Shown: in pieces, positions 39,301-50,949 of the stretch
Layout: the number at the start of each line of letters is the position of its first letter
How positions within the stretch are numbered: the first letter of the stretch is position 1
From: Anadara kagoshimensis
Lineage: Eukaryota; Mollusca; Bivalvia; Arcoida; Arcidae
Direction of reading: 5' to 3'
Assembly (NCBI GenBank): GCA_021292105.1
Contig: CM037862.1
Coordinates: 1,124,501 to 1,188,500, forward strand
DNA length: 64,000 bases
Program-made: the position numbers and the translations under genes
Notes under the pieces: generated by a model
Databases searched by the model: none
Told to the model about the DNA's origin: nothing
The model's input: only the letters and a program-made list of their open reading frames with translations

Positions 39301-42300
39301 ACCCATGATAGACGCTTTAGCAAAGTTAGGAACATAGGGACAAAACTGGCAGCTTTTCTCTGGTTTACCGTCCGAGTCTAGTGAACATATTGACCGTAAG
39401 TCTGAACAATCCTTTAAATTCTGACCAATAATACTCTCAGAACATCTACAAACAAAACAAAAACCATAAAAACGTATTATCTTTGGGTTTCAGCATGTTG
39501 TTGATGAATAAAATGTATGGAAAACGTAATGACTTCAAGTTTTCTGTTGTCAACGTTCTTTTTCTATACAGCAAAATACCTGCTTCCCCTGCTTATGGTG
39601 TATTTGTTTCCCAATTAATATGCTATGGTAGAGCTTGTTCCCACGACAAAGCAGGCTGCTTACAAATAAAATGTTAACCCAGGGATATTGCCAGCCTAGG
39701 CTTATTAGGGCCATAAAACGTTAAATGGGCGTCATCACAGCATTGTTCATAAGTATGGAGTCACTGTGGATTGCCCTGGATATATTTAACGTCCCATAGT
39801 TCCATTCTCCTTTAATTACACCCATGACGGGTGTAGCTAGCTAAACAGAGGTGTTTACCCTTCCAGAGCACCTGGCCTCACTTTCCTGATGAGAGTTCAC
39901 GTGTTTCATAAAAAACATACTAATCCATGTCCGAGACACAATTCAGAAACAAAGTAAAAACTTTGAAACTGACAAGTTAGGTAAGACATGTAAACTTCCA
40001 CCAGGGAAAAAGTGAAACCTTGTTTGTCAGTTCCAAAGTTTTTACTTTGCTTCTAGATTGTGTTTTGGACATGGATTAGTATGTTTGTTTTTGGATTTGA
40101 CTTACGTGTTTGGTTTCCAGTAGCCATTATCAGAGTAAAACTGCTCTGGTGGGCTTTCACTTGGTTTTTCAGCAGTCGGATACTCGTCAAATAATCCCCA
40201 TCTAAAATGTCCCCATTCATGTAAAATAATCCTCTCTGCAGCAAATGAATATAATATACAGAATACTTTATGTTAAGCGCTAGCTAATTCCAGTCTACTC
40301 TTGTAACTGACTACTATTTAGTTATGTCATGTGCTACTTTTGAATTGTATTATTTCATAAAAATTCAAAACTTTTGATTTGACATTTTTAATTAAATAAG
40401 GAATATTTTGATTTTATTATTACCTAAAGTTTTACTTTTACTTTAAAACTTATTTTCTACAATTAATCTTCTTTTTATTAATTGCATTATTTGTATAAAG
40501 ATTTATTCAATAAGCGTTTTATGTAACAAGTCGGCTTTAGATTGAGTGACACCTCGAGAGTACTCATTCTACATTTTCGGCATTTTCTTAATTATTAAGA
40601 ATATTGTTAAAACAACTAATGGATAATCTCGGTCTCTAAAAAGGACGTAATTAACACTTATATCGACCAGCTTAACTTAATAATTTTTTTTTCAGGACAA
40701 TCCTCCCAGGTAATACCTAGCGACAATATTGTTAAGTCGCGTAATTTCATTGGATGTTCACATTTTTTTCTGTAATTTAATTGGTTAAAAGTTATTTTCG
40801 AATTTCACGTAAAGTGAATTTTGGCACTGCTTCGGCAGTCTAGTCGGAGCCCGGCTAAGTGACTGAAGTTTTTAATTAAAACGGAAAACCGTTTATTTCG
40901 TACATATATTTTATATAATTTCGCAACTTGGTGTGCATTTTGGACATTATACGGAATTACCGTATTTATTGTATTCACCATATAGTTTGTTATATATATT
41001 TTATGTTAACGAATATTTACAATACAAGACAGTGAACTTTATCTTGGACTTCTAGTTTTATTTAACTACAACTACAACTACCAGCTAATTCCCCAAAACA
41101 ACAAAATACGGACTAAAAGATATATACTATTAACTTTTTTTAAATTTTTTTATTTACTAATTGTCATGTGCTACTTTTGAATTGTATTATTTCATAAAAA
41201 TTCAAAAGTAGCACATGACAGTTATATGCAGCGAAAAGCGACAAAGAGAGTACGTGGGTTAGATAAATTAAACTACAGCTCAAGACTAAAGGAACTCGGA
41301 ATTCCATCTCTTGAATACCGGAGACTAAGAGTGGATATGATCCAGATGTAATATAGAAACGGTAAACTATCCAAACCTGACAGTTAACAACACTACTAAG
41401 CAAACAAGAGGTCATAATAAAAAAACTATTCCAAAAATGAACACGCCTGAAAAATGGCAAAATATGTTAAGCAACAGGATCAGAGACCACTGGAACAGTC
41501 TTAGTGCTGATATAGTCAATGCGGACACGTTAAACAGTTTCAAAAAAATAAATTTCAATTTCTTGAAGAACCATCCTATAAAGTTTGATCATATGTGTGC
41601 AACCGGGCTACCAGTTTACAAGACAACTAAAGATAAATATGCACCGCCACAAGTCGATACAAACTTATAATGGTGTCTAGTATGGTAAGAAATATTGCTT
41701 ACAAGTATCCATATTTAAGAGATACCTTGCTGTGGACATGTTTCTTGTTTGATCTAAATGCCATTGCCCCCGAGTTAGCATTACAAAAACTGACATTGAA
41801 TTTGAAAGTTAAATCAAACATAGGCGTGTGATGTACTAAATTTTCCCTCGAGAGAGGTCCATAATTAATATTCATAAAGTTATCCAGCATAATCTTGACT
41901 TGAATGTCAAACATTATTTTACTTCTTCATTCTATAAGGAAGTTTATGAGATGAATGTTATTTTTATATAGCTAGAACCAGCAATAATCAGTGCATGAAC
42001 ATTAACACCAAACAATTTACTGTCGAACCCTTAAATGTAGTAACTACGCTATATGTAGTAACGCCGTTATATGTAGTAAGAAATGTACGTCAAATGTAGT
42101 AAGGACACGTTATATGTAATAAAAATCTCCGTCATATGTAGTAAGGACACGTTATATGTAGTAACATTTTTGTACGTTATATGTAGTAACTGCTAGGTCA
42201 CGTTATATGTAGCAACATTTTGTACGTTATATGTAGTAACTTAATAATTATCTCTTAAATGTTCAAAATGTTAATGGATTCGACTAGAAAATTAAATAAG

Positions 42301-45300
42301 AAATAGTGGTTGGGTGGGTGAATTTATAAACCGACAGACAGACATTCAGGCCCGATACTGTAATAATTGTCTAATTATTGATGTTTTCTTCATACCGAAC
42401 CACTGAATTGGCATCAAATGTCGTAGGCGCTGCAAACATTTATGCCGTCAGCGGAGTATGGTTTCATCATCATAATAATAATTCTTATTTATTATTTTTC
42501 GCAACACATTTTAAACAAAAAATAACATGTAACACTTGAAGAAGGTTACCTAAAGTCGGCGGGACGGGCGACGTCAAATTAGTTTCCAGATGATCACTTT
42601 AACAGTTACAGACATTTTTTCAAAATAACTTTGCATGTAGCCTACATTGTTTCAAGATATTGGTGGGGGTTACTCTGTCGGTCAACAATCCGGTCATCAC
42701 GACAGGGCAATTTCAATTAAGAACATATAGGTCCCCAGAATACATATACGTGTAATTGTGCATCGAACCCGTCTACAGGTTTAAAACAAATGTTTTAATA
42801 TATGAAAGAAGGCGTTTAACTTATGACTAGAGAATGCTGTGTATATTTTCTACAGATAAAAAAACGGCTGCCTGGATTATATATGGCCGTTCACACGTTC
42901 AATGTCAGTTGTTTTTCCACAAAAAATTAAATATATCCAATACATGTAGTCTAGGGACCTGTATGTTCTTAATTGAAATTGTTTTGTCACCGGCAGTATG
43001 ACATCAAATTAAGGGTTCACTACTGAAGTTTATTTAAACAAAATCACCACATCGCACAATATACATTGGATAAAGGGTTCAATGGTCGTGTTCAAAACCA
43101 GTATAGCTGCGTGTTATGCCTTTATAATGTCACATTGTTTTATCCAGCTGCACATGAATGTGTACATACAAATTGATGGACTAGTTAACTGACAATCCAT
43201 GTGGGGTATTGTACTCCCATACGCCTTAGCGTCATTGAAAGCAGGATAAACACTAGCCTGGTGAGCCTATAGACTCGGGGTGGAATTTCTGAATATGTCT
43301 GGCGCAAGGCATATGAGTCCAATTAAAAACTACTTAACTCAAGCCTGTAGTCATTTGTAGACGAATTTGTTGGGGTTTTTTTTTCAGAAAAAGTGGATTT
43401 TAAACTAAAATGTTATTGAATTTGGCCAAAATTAACGAATTTTTGTTTGTTTTACACAACTGAAGTAGAACCGACGTGCCAATCTGTAACGATTGGATAT
43501 CTACAATTATGTAGGTCCGAATGAAGCAATCTAAACATCTTGAATCACGTCACTAAATTTATATTTATTCTTTTTTTAATGAAGACAAGCAAATAATGCA
43601 CAATCACTGATCAATAGTAAAACTTTTTTTAATTTGACTAAAATCAGTCATAGCTACCGTGCGCCACCGTGAATCAGCTTTCAGTTGATGAGGACCGGGT
43701 CGATATGAATGCCATCTGGAAACAGGGGAACATAACTGAATCAGTAAAATCACAAATGTTTCACAGAAACCTCTTTTTGATGCACCCATATTCCATAACG
43801 ATTTGACACCAGAATTTTAGAGTCTTGGACTTACATTATGAAGGTTAAATGCTATTTCTATTCATAAAATTTTTTAAAAAATTAGATAACTGGTGCTGCA
43901 ACATTCTTCAAAATATAGGATTAAGACCCTAGAGAAGACAAATATAACAACAAAATTTGCTTTCATGCATAGGTATTAGTCAAGATTTTTCAGCCTCTGT
44001 GACATAGTGACTTGACTGTTGATCCACTGACCCTAAAAGGAATCCCAACCTAGATCTTTTAACAATGTATTCACATGCAAAATTGTCATGTTGAAACATT
44101 TTTGTAACAGTTAAAGTTATCATCCGGAAACTACTTTGACGTCGTCTGCCCAGATTCTTCAGGTGTATTATGTTGTTTTTTGTTTAAAATGTGTTGCAAA
44201 AGATAATAGACAAGAATTATTATGTCACCTTACTCCGCTGACGACGCAATAATTGTTTGAAGTCAATGAAGTGGTCAGGCATGAAAAAATAATAAATCAA
44301 CAATTAGATAACTATATATTCTAGAGTCTGAATGTACGTCTGTCGTCTGTCTGTCGGTTTATCAATTCACCAACCAATATTCTTATTTAATTTTCTAGTA
44401 AAGTCGAATCCATTAACATTTTAAACATTTAAGAGATAATTATTAAGTTACTACATATAACGTACAAAAATGTTGCTACATATAACGTGACCTAGCAGTT
44501 ACTACATATAACGTACAAAAATGTTGCTACATATAACGTGACCTAGCAGTTACTACATATAACGTACAAAAATGTTAATACATATAACGTGTCCTTACTA
44601 CATATGACGGAGATTTTTACTACATATAGCGGCGTTACTACATATAGCGTAGTTACTACATATAAGGGTCCGACAACTACCCATAGAAATTAAAAATTAT
44701 AAAAAGCAAATTAAATTCAGTATATCAATTTTACCATAAGTTAACACCCATGCTTCTCTACTTACTGTGTTCACCGAATCCCGCACCATCACGACTAAGG
44801 ACCAGGTACGGTGTCAGGTGGATGTACTCGGCTGAGATCCCACAACCTTTGAGCCCATGTGCATACGGGGCGTTGCCTAGTGCTGGGTTTGGATTATCGA
44901 TAATCACATGGGCCTTACTAGAAGGTGAGCCACTTATAGTTTCATAGTCATTAGATTTTGGCCAGCTTTGTGGTATCACTATGGTAACATGTTTAAAATA
45001 TAAATAATTCCTAGTAGTCTTGTAGAGGTAACTGGAGGCATCCGTGAATAAAACCTACAGGTAAAATAAAAATTAATTTACAAATGTAAAATTGTCGTTT
45101 TAAAGTGATAATATCATGTCATTTCATGACTGATTTAAATAAATGTCTCCGGTTTATTAATAGGCAATATTGCACTATTCTGACTGAGCGTCCTTATAAT
45201 GTTGGATTAATGTATGAAAAGTATGCCTAATGTCGATTTTACATGAAGTCTTACTTTAAATCATATCAGAAATATATCTAGCTTTTAAAAATGACATAAG

Positions 45301-48300
45301 CTTAAACATGTTAAATGTGCCCTTAAAGCACTATGTACTACCAATGTACAATACGCACAGTAAAGAGTTAGTATAGAAAGTCAATCTGGACAAATAGCTA
45401 TAGTGTCCGAAATACTGAGCTCCAGATTCGTCACTAATTCGCTAGCTTAGTGTTAAACTTTCGACAGTGTATATCATTGCGAATGTTCGTCCCAGGTAAT
45501 ATGTCAATACTTATGTATGTAAACAGTGTGTGTGTGTGTGTGGTGTGTGTGTGTGTGTGTGGTGTGTGTGTGTGTGTTCTACAGTAAGTAACTAGACCCT
45601 TAGCCTTGCAAGTAAGCTGCATTGTATCAATGACATAATATATAACATCTTGAAGCTTTCCTGGACATTTCTCTAAAAGTACGGAGATGAAAGAAGGAAA
45701 GAGGTATGGCGGGTTTGATGTGATTTTGTCCTAAATGGACCGTTTTGGTTTTTGAAAAATAAGTCTAAATATTCATGCACTTAATTGATAAAGCAGCAGT
45801 ATTTTATGTGAACTTTCAGATTTTGGCTGATACAAAGGTATATTTTACTGGTATTTTTCTTAATAAGCTCATCTTTGTGCTCTTTTATGCTAAAAAAATG
45901 AAAAATGAGGGGGTTTTCCCGTCTTTGATAATTATTTTCAAAGTGTTCTCCTCGGAAGACCAACTTTAACACTATTGTTTCTGAAAATATTTTCAAAACG
46001 CAATCATTACGAGTTTTATAAAAATTGGTCCTCTTAGGAGAAAATAGTCATTTTTTAAAAAATAGGCAAAATTAAAACTGACCACTCCACATACAACTGA
46101 TGTAATATTTTAACACGGCTAGCACTAACTGCTGTGGTTAGCTCAGTGGGTAGCGAAGACGCTTTGTAACCTCTAAGACATGGGTTCAAATCCCATCCGG
46201 ATATCTTTTTTATTTACTCTCCTTATTTTTTTTTATATTTTTATCTTTATAAAATACTATTGTTCAATTTTTCCTTTTTACAAACATAAGTTTTTAAAAA
46301 ATGAACATTTTCTTCTTTCTAAACACACTTCTACTAGCAAATCAAGCCAGGTTATATTTTTATACAATAAATCTACACATTTATCACCCGTGAATTCTTA
46401 GTGAAGCGTTATGTAAGTAATATTTAATTGTTCTAGTTTTTCTGTTTACTATATTAAAGATGAAAAATGAAGAGTATGGATGTTAAGGTTTGTTCAATAT
46501 CTTCAGCTCTTCAAGGAAAAACAAGTTTACAAAAACGAAGCACATGTTTTTCATTGACCTGCTCTAATTATAGAACGCGAAATCCTCAGGTGTTTAAAAA
46601 TACATCGTTACGTCATTCATTTGTTCAAGCAGGGGGCAATGTAAAAAGCGCCTATCAAACCCGCCATACCTCTTTGCAAATGATAACATGTGCTTCGCAA
46701 CAACCAACACAAACAACAAAATGAAACAATACAAGTAAACCAGCCAAACAAGATAATACAATGAAAAGACAAATACATATTGAGGCCACTGATTATACAA
46801 TCCCCGACCTTGGGCAGGCACTAAAAATCATACCCAAAGGTTTGGTTATAGTATTATTGGAAGCCCTCCAACTGGTAAACGAACAATATTATATGATGCA
46901 GTTATAGTTGAATACCATGTGGTTTTTTAAAAACCAGAGTATCCAACATCAAGCCACATCAAAATCTTAAACTGAAATATTCGCTGCAGTAGTACACTTA
47001 TTATTCCTAGTTGTAAACACCGAGAGGCAAAAGAAATATTGTCCTAAAACTTTAATATTTATAAAACACAGTATTAATACAACTTGAGAACACCCCCACC
47101 CCTTCCACGACCGTGGGCGGATACTTACTCTAATTGTCATATACCATTTCTGTAATGCATTTAATGGTATAATATGACACAATCACGATTGAGTCAAGGG
47201 AAAAGTACACGTTATTTAGTGGGAAATGGGGTGAAATTATGTTTATTTTTATTTTTCGTGAAATAAATACATTCACTGACCGTGGAGGATATTTTACTTT
47301 ACCACTTACTGCATTATAAGTCACTATAAATGTTTTAGTTATTTTTTTAATAATGCTGTCTCTCACGGAAGGGTTGACATTGTAAATGTCATATAAAATT
47401 ATTTGGCTTTCAATGATATGTGAATTCTTATCACATTTCATGCTGGTTTACACGTATTTAATTATGTGTGTTAATTTAATTTGATGTAACAATACCTTTT
47501 GTGTGTGTATCTATGTTTTACTTTTTATGTAACAATTTAGTCATTCTTGGTTTATGTTTGATGTAATAGTTAATCTGCTATATAAAATAAAGAGTGTGTG
47601 TTTGTTGAAGTAAAATGATCACAGAAAGCCAGTATATATAACCTTAATGAAATTAGACGATATACTCTTTTCCTAAGGATTTACTATCCATGGATGTTTT
47701 CTCATTCGTGGTAAATAATAAATGTTTGATATTATTCAAAAGATACTCTTAAAGATTGCCAAGAGGCAGCAGGTTGGGGTTCAATTTGAAGTCCACCGGA
47801 GATGGAACAAGAGGTCATTTATAAACTATTCCCCTCCAGAATCCGTCCTGAGTTTTGGGGTGTTTTAAACGCCCATAATATGTGTTTGATTTTCCCCCCT
47901 GTTTCTGTTGTTTTTTGGTTGCATTGACTATTGCCACGTTTTGTAAGAACTCTAGAACTAGAGAAAGCCTCTAATGTTAACTATGCATATGTAATCTACT
48001 ATATAAAAAATTAAACATCCAATATAATTGTGAGCAATTTATTAAATAATAATAATAATAATAATAAATAAATAAATAAATAAAAATAAAATATCCTGAG
48101 TCATTAATTGAGATACCCTTAATATTGGGATATTGCTTAATTGCAGCACTGAATAATTCACCAGCAATAAATAAAGAAGTAATATAAGGAGATCAAGGAC
48201 CCCTTTGTCGAACACCTCGTTCTATTGGGAAGAAGATGGAATAATGCCCATTATATTAAATACAATTTTGGGGTTGCTGTGACTTCTTATTAAATGCGGT

Positions 48301-48527
48301 AACTTTAACAAATTAAATTAATGCTTATTCATTGAAAAAGTAATTTGTATTAATAATATATTTCTTACCTTCAGACGGTCTATCAGAGCTTTGTTTTCTG
48401 TAATTTTATTGGATATTGCTATGGTAACGCCTTGGTATCCATTATTTACTACTGTTATTGGTACATTTTTGGGCGTTGTCTCAGAATTCAGATGGAATAC
48501 AATCCAGAAAAATAGGCACCAATACAT
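27310..48527 (-). CDS. Calcium-activated chloride channel regulator (CLCA) family protein
   Basis: Thirteen coding exons (minus): 48527-48369, 45054-44766, 40235-40106, 39445-39283, 38815-38677, 38108-38002, 35806-35582, 34918-34634, 33681-33460, 32735-32465, 31208-31041, 28725-28516, 27884-27310. All phases fit; 980 residues (human CLCAs are about 910-940). Residues 1-18 are a signal peptide. The N-terminal CLCA domain holds HEWGH at 155-159, the zinc metallopeptidase site used for self-cleavage in the family, then GLFDEY. A Cys-rich part follows (about 193-262). The VWA domain starts near 315, with MIDAS DVSGSM (323-328), GGGTSIG and D423. Beta-rich and FN3-like segments run to about 870. 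A membrane helix is at about 882-905, followed by a basic, Gln/Arg/Tyr-rich tail. Known family role: secreted or surface-tethered modulators of calcium-activated chloride current and of mucus. The tail resembles no CLCA I recall. Confidence 0.95.
27930..28125. repeat. Interspersed repeat, family E, in CLCA intron 12
   Basis: Tandem ACATACCAATCCATGTCCAA / ACGTACCAATCCATGTCCAA blocks are followed by CAAAGTAAAGTCTTTGAAGC and CACCAGGAAAGTGAGGCCGG. Confidence 0.6.
28795..30415. repeat. 1.6-kb satellite of 39-bp and 93-bp units in CLCA intron 11
   Basis: The 39/40-bp unit is ACATGTATACAGGCAGGATC + CAAAACAACCAATAAATAAA, with a variant ACATGTACTTGGCAGGATCC. About 28 copies lie at 29205-30380. A 93-bp higher-order unit has an extra AACGCGCACCTGGCAACAGG ... 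ACGGCACTTACAA block; about five copies lie at 28800-29214 and single ones near 29690 and 30290. Because 39 and 93 are multiples of three, long false open frames appear on both strands. Confidence 0.95.
31208..31950 (-). repeat. Eight-copy tandem array of an intron/exon border (CLCA exon 11 acceptor)
   Basis: The units, read on the minus strand, begin with a CGGTTTTGTTTTAG acceptor and GTGGTGACTTGATAAGTGAT. Exon-start positions are 31945, 31840, 31735, 31630, 31525, 31420, 31315 and 31208. The period is 105 bases except for the last step, which is 107 because of an extra TA. Only the copy at 31208 continues into the rest of exon 11. The farthest copy (31945) has a different upstream intron, CTCTTAATTTTAG. 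Copies differ by only a few bases. Confidence 0.93.
33842..34130. repeat. 27-bp minisatellite arranged as 54-bp dimers, CLCA intron 8
   Basis: Alternating GCTGATTGGTGAACATTTTT and GCTGATTGGTAAACACCATT units; at least ten monomers. Non-coding. Confidence 0.9.
36378..36640 (+). mobile_element. tRNA-headed SINE, family B related, CLCA intron 6
   Basis: The head has GCGGTAGCTCAGTTATTAGA (box A) and GGATTCGAACCCCGACC (good box B). The body has CTTTCGCCAAGCACACGGTT and GGTACGCTAAAGAACCCT, matching family B loosely. Antisense to CLCA. Confidence 0.7.
37563..37717. repeat. 39-bp minisatellite, four copies, CLCA intron 6
   Basis: ACAATCTAGATGTGAGCATC + GCAAATTTGACATGAGCCT starts at 37563, 37602, 37641 and 37680; almost identical units. 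Confidence 0.93.
38216..38399. mobile_element. MITE, family 1, CLCA intron 5
   Basis: The left end ACAGTCAAACCTGTCTATAA is inverted at the right as AGACAGGTTCCGCCGTATAT. Same length and interior plan as 9675-9858. Confidence 0.75.
39862..40085. mobile_element. Palindromic copy of repeat family E, CLCA intron 3
   Basis: The left arm ACATACTAATCCATGTCCGA ... AAAGTAAAAACTTTGAAACT is inverted at the right as AAAGTTTTTACTTTGCTTCT ... TTTTGGACATGGATTAGTAT. The right arm ends about 20 bases before exon 3. Confidence 0.65.
40325..41219. repeat. Segment between two copies of a hairpin-forming repeat, CLCA intron 2
   Basis: GTCATGTGCTACTTTTGAAT and the following TATTTCATAAAAATTCAAAA occur at about 40326 and again at 41164, in direct orientation. 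The second copy is a near-perfect hairpin ending in AAAAGTAGCACATGAC. About 800 bases of unique AT-rich sequence lie between. A third, diverged copy is at 55319-55380. Possible LTR-like or MITE origin; undecided. Confidence 0.6.
41220..41670 (+). pseudogene. 3' fragment of a non-LTR retrotransposon reverse transcriptase
   Basis: Translated pieces read [20 protein letters not shown], then [19 protein letters not shown] and a stop. After a short gap comes [20 protein letters not shown] with SFKK. These match the conserved extreme C-terminus of CR1/jockey-like RT ORFs (R-A-T-K ... LP-LEYRR-RGDMI ... WNSLP ... V-SFK). Stops and frame breaks show it is dead. It abuts the hairpin repeat at its 5' end. 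Confidence 0.78.
42021..44675. mobile_element. 2.65-kb foldback-type element with repeat-packed inverted arms, CLCA intron 2
   Basis: The left terminus TGTCGAACCCTTAAATGTAG is inverted at the right (CTACATATAAGGGTCCGACA). The arms pair for about 600 bases (42021-42650 with 44080-44675). The outer 230 bases of each arm carry about ten spaced ATATGTAGTAAC motifs, pointing inward and mirrored in the other arm. The inner arms share GCAACACATTTTAAACAAAA and GACGTCAAATTAGTTTCC. The loop (42650-44080) has no supported gene. No clear target-site duplication was found. Known foldback elements have such tandem-repeat arms; assignment to a superfamily is not possible here. Confidence 0.85.
42707..42981. 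repeat. Smaller inverted pair nested in the loop of the foldback element
   Basis: CAATTTCAATTAAGAACATA ... GGTCCCCAG at 42707-42737 is inverted at 42951-42981 as CTAGGGACCTGTATGTTCTT ... AATTGAAATTG. Confidence 0.75.
45526..45577. repeat. (GT)n microsatellite, CLCA intron 1
   Basis: GT dinucleotides interrupted twice by GGT. Confidence 0.95.
45698..46675. repeat. 22-bp inverted repeat pair around ~1 kb, CLCA intron 1
   Basis: AAAGAGGTATGGCGGGTTTG + AT near 45698 recurs inverted near 46654-46675. Similarity stops abruptly on both sides. The enclosed DNA contains a tRNA-like sequence. No transposase was seen and no convincing TSD, so the element status is open. Confidence 0.6.
46134..46203 (+). 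other. tRNA-like sequence (pseudo-tRNA or SINE head)
   Basis: Perfect internal promoter boxes: TAGCTCAGTGG (A) and GGTTCAAATCC (B), with a 5-bp T stem (ATGGG/CCCAT). The acceptor arms do not pair, so a working tRNA is unlikely. Confidence 0.55.
48045..48090. repeat. (AAT)n/(AAAT)n microsatellite, CLCA intron 1
   Basis: A run of AAT triplets passes into AAAT tetramers. Confidence 0.9.
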
Positions 48528-49481
48528 ATCTTAAAATCCAAAAATAATTTCTAATCCAACAACCCTGTCAGGAATTGAACATTTCCACGTATGTTCTCCC
48601 AGTAAAGAACCATTTAACCAAATCACTTCAATTAAGTCGAAAATATTTTTAAAACAGTTTTGTAATAAAATGCAGCTATGATGTCAGGCGTGTCGCTTTC
48701 TAATGAAGTTTTTTACTGCGTTAAATCGTCTGATCTGTATCGTTAGGCCGGGATTTTATCCGAGTTATTTGTTTAGAGAGATGTACAACATGTATTTTAC
48801 GGGTTAGATTAAAACTTTTTAAAAGGCTAATCGGATAGGATACGCAGTGTTCTGTAAACGATTAGAGATCATTTTCAGCTTTAAAATATATATAAATCTA
48901 TTTACAAGCTTATAAAATATATTATACCCAGAGCCTTAGGGCCTTAGGGAGAACCATCCGGCTAGTCTAGCTTAAGTTAGAGTATATGTTCTTTGAAAAA
49001 AGTGGATTTTGACACTGTTTTGGATGGGTTCAGTTTCATTGTAAAATATTACTATTTACACTGATGTCCCTAATGCAACTAAGGTAACAAATATTGCATT
49101 TTATCATTATTTTGGAATGTCGCAATACTTGATTATATATACACCTGTTATCAAATCCTTGAAAAGTTATCTTTCATCAAAATTATATAATAAATTATTT
49201 AATTTTTTCATAAATGGTTTTAACAAAATTACAATTGTAAAATTTCTTCAAAATATTAAGTTTATATTTCAACAGAATATTAAAAACCCAATTTGATACA
49301 AACTTCGTGTCATAACAATGGATAAAGTATCTACATTAGGATAGATAATATGTTCATGTCGCATGTTATAGACGATGTGCGTTATGTGCAGAGTAAAGCC
49401 AAAGATTTAAGTGTGATCCAACATGTAATTTTAGCTTTAGGTGAACGTCTGACACTTTCAAGGCTTTTCTTTTTTTAATCT
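48528..49481. other. Upstream flank of the CLCA start codon
   Basis: Just before the ATG the minus strand reads TTTTTGGATTTTAAG|AT, a possible acceptor, so a non-coding upstream exon may exist. The rest is AT-rich with no supported gene. Confidence 0.4.
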
Positions 49482-49699
49482 GAGCCGGTGCATGCGAAAA
49501 CCTACAACTTGGTCAAAATTTTCAAAATTGAGATTTTTACATATTATGAAACTCCATAATATTTTATACATGTAAACAAATTTTTAAAGTAAAACACAAA
49601 TCCTAAAATGTAAAAATGACGTCATAAAAACTTGGATGACGTCACAATTTATTGGTCAAGTGTTCATGAGTGCTTTCAATTTTGCATTCAATTTTCAAT

Positions 49700-49975
49700 A
49701 CTCGAACATCGTTTAACAAAATGATTGTCACTCTTCCGACGGTGCTGGATCTTGATACATTAACCTGATATGGTGTAACTGAGTTTAATTGTCGGTCTCT
49801 GCCGTATAGACTTGGTGCGACTTGATCTGGTCGGTCCATAAAGGTACATGACCTACAGACCTCTTTACAAGTGTAAAGGTAGTCTCAGAATCATCGATAT
49901 TACGGTCCCTGATCTTCACAAAAATTTTACCGGGTTCTGTACTTGAAAATCTCAAATGTATTGGATGTTTGTGTA
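49700..49975 (-). pseudogene. Coding-like remnant of unknown origin
   Basis: The minus strand gives a protein-like frame with HPIHLRFSSTEPGKIFVKIR and DSETTFTLVKRSVGHVPLWT, ending at a stop. The neighbouring frame (VNVSRSSTVGRVTIILLNDV) then overlaps, which suggests a frameshift. I recognise no family. It may be decayed transposon cargo or chance. Confidence 0.25.
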
Positions 49976-50949
49976 AAATAATTCAGAATATTTATTACTG
50001 ATAAATGTTATTACATTTCTAAATCTCCCTACAAACTCAATATCATGCCGACACCCACCATAAAGTTTAGTTATGATTGGTCATTTTACAAGAAAAGTAG
50101 TTTCAATTATTAAAAACATTTTTTTACAATTTTTTAAACCCATTGTATTTTATAATTCTTGACTTAATTTATAAGTGGTCATTTAAATGAATCGAGTGCA
50201 TTATAATTCTAGATTTAAAAATAAATAAATAAATAAACTTCTTGAATGCTCTGGTGCTTGTGCATTCCAATAAACATCCTATCGATTTGATACTTTGACC
50301 TATTTTATCTCAGTTAAATTTTATATCTTATAAATGTGCTGATAAAATGATCCAAAATGATACAGGACTGATCAGAAATGAGCTGATTAAAATGGTTTCC
50401 AATCTTTCAATTCCCAGTTTCTGGGCCAATAAACATTGTATGCAATGCTTTTTATTGTTATATGCCGATTTTGTAACAGTACTAGTATCCTAAAGTGCCA
50501 ACATTGATCCGACAGCATTGGCGCTTTAATTGCGCAAATCCTATAGAACTCCTGTCTATGAAGCATTACGGTGCATGTCCTGCAATCTGCATTTATTAAA
50601 AAAGTGACTGCAGTGTTGAGTCCTGCCAAAATGCACCATTCGAAATAAGTCATTGTATATATATTTTTGTTCTGTTTTGTAAAATATTCTAAATTTCTGT
50701 AATAGCAAACACAAACTGCTGTATATTTGGAATTCGCCCTTATTAATGTAAGACATCAGAATTAATACATTTATTAAAAATACAGACGAGTTCAGTACTG
50801 TTTGCCATTTTCATCCAGTGCCTGGTTCTCGTCCATTAAGTGATTCAGATGCAATTGAAAACATAATCGTACATAAAAAACCTGGATTTTACAGGGTGTC
50901 AGAAAATAAAGTGCACCCATCTGTCTATAAAAATATGGTTTATTGATCG

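Noticed and set aside
40325..41211. LTR retrotransposon with two LTRs
   Set aside because: The direct repeats are only about 45 bp and hairpin-forming. No gag-pol, primer-binding site or TG..CA ends could be supported.
43604..43789. Small minus-strand frame in the loop of the foldback element
   Set aside because: 61 codons, no recognisable domain and no relation to a transposase.
46134..46203. Functional tRNA gene
   Set aside because: A and B boxes and the T stem are fine, but the acceptor arms do not pair and the D/anticodon arms are irregular.
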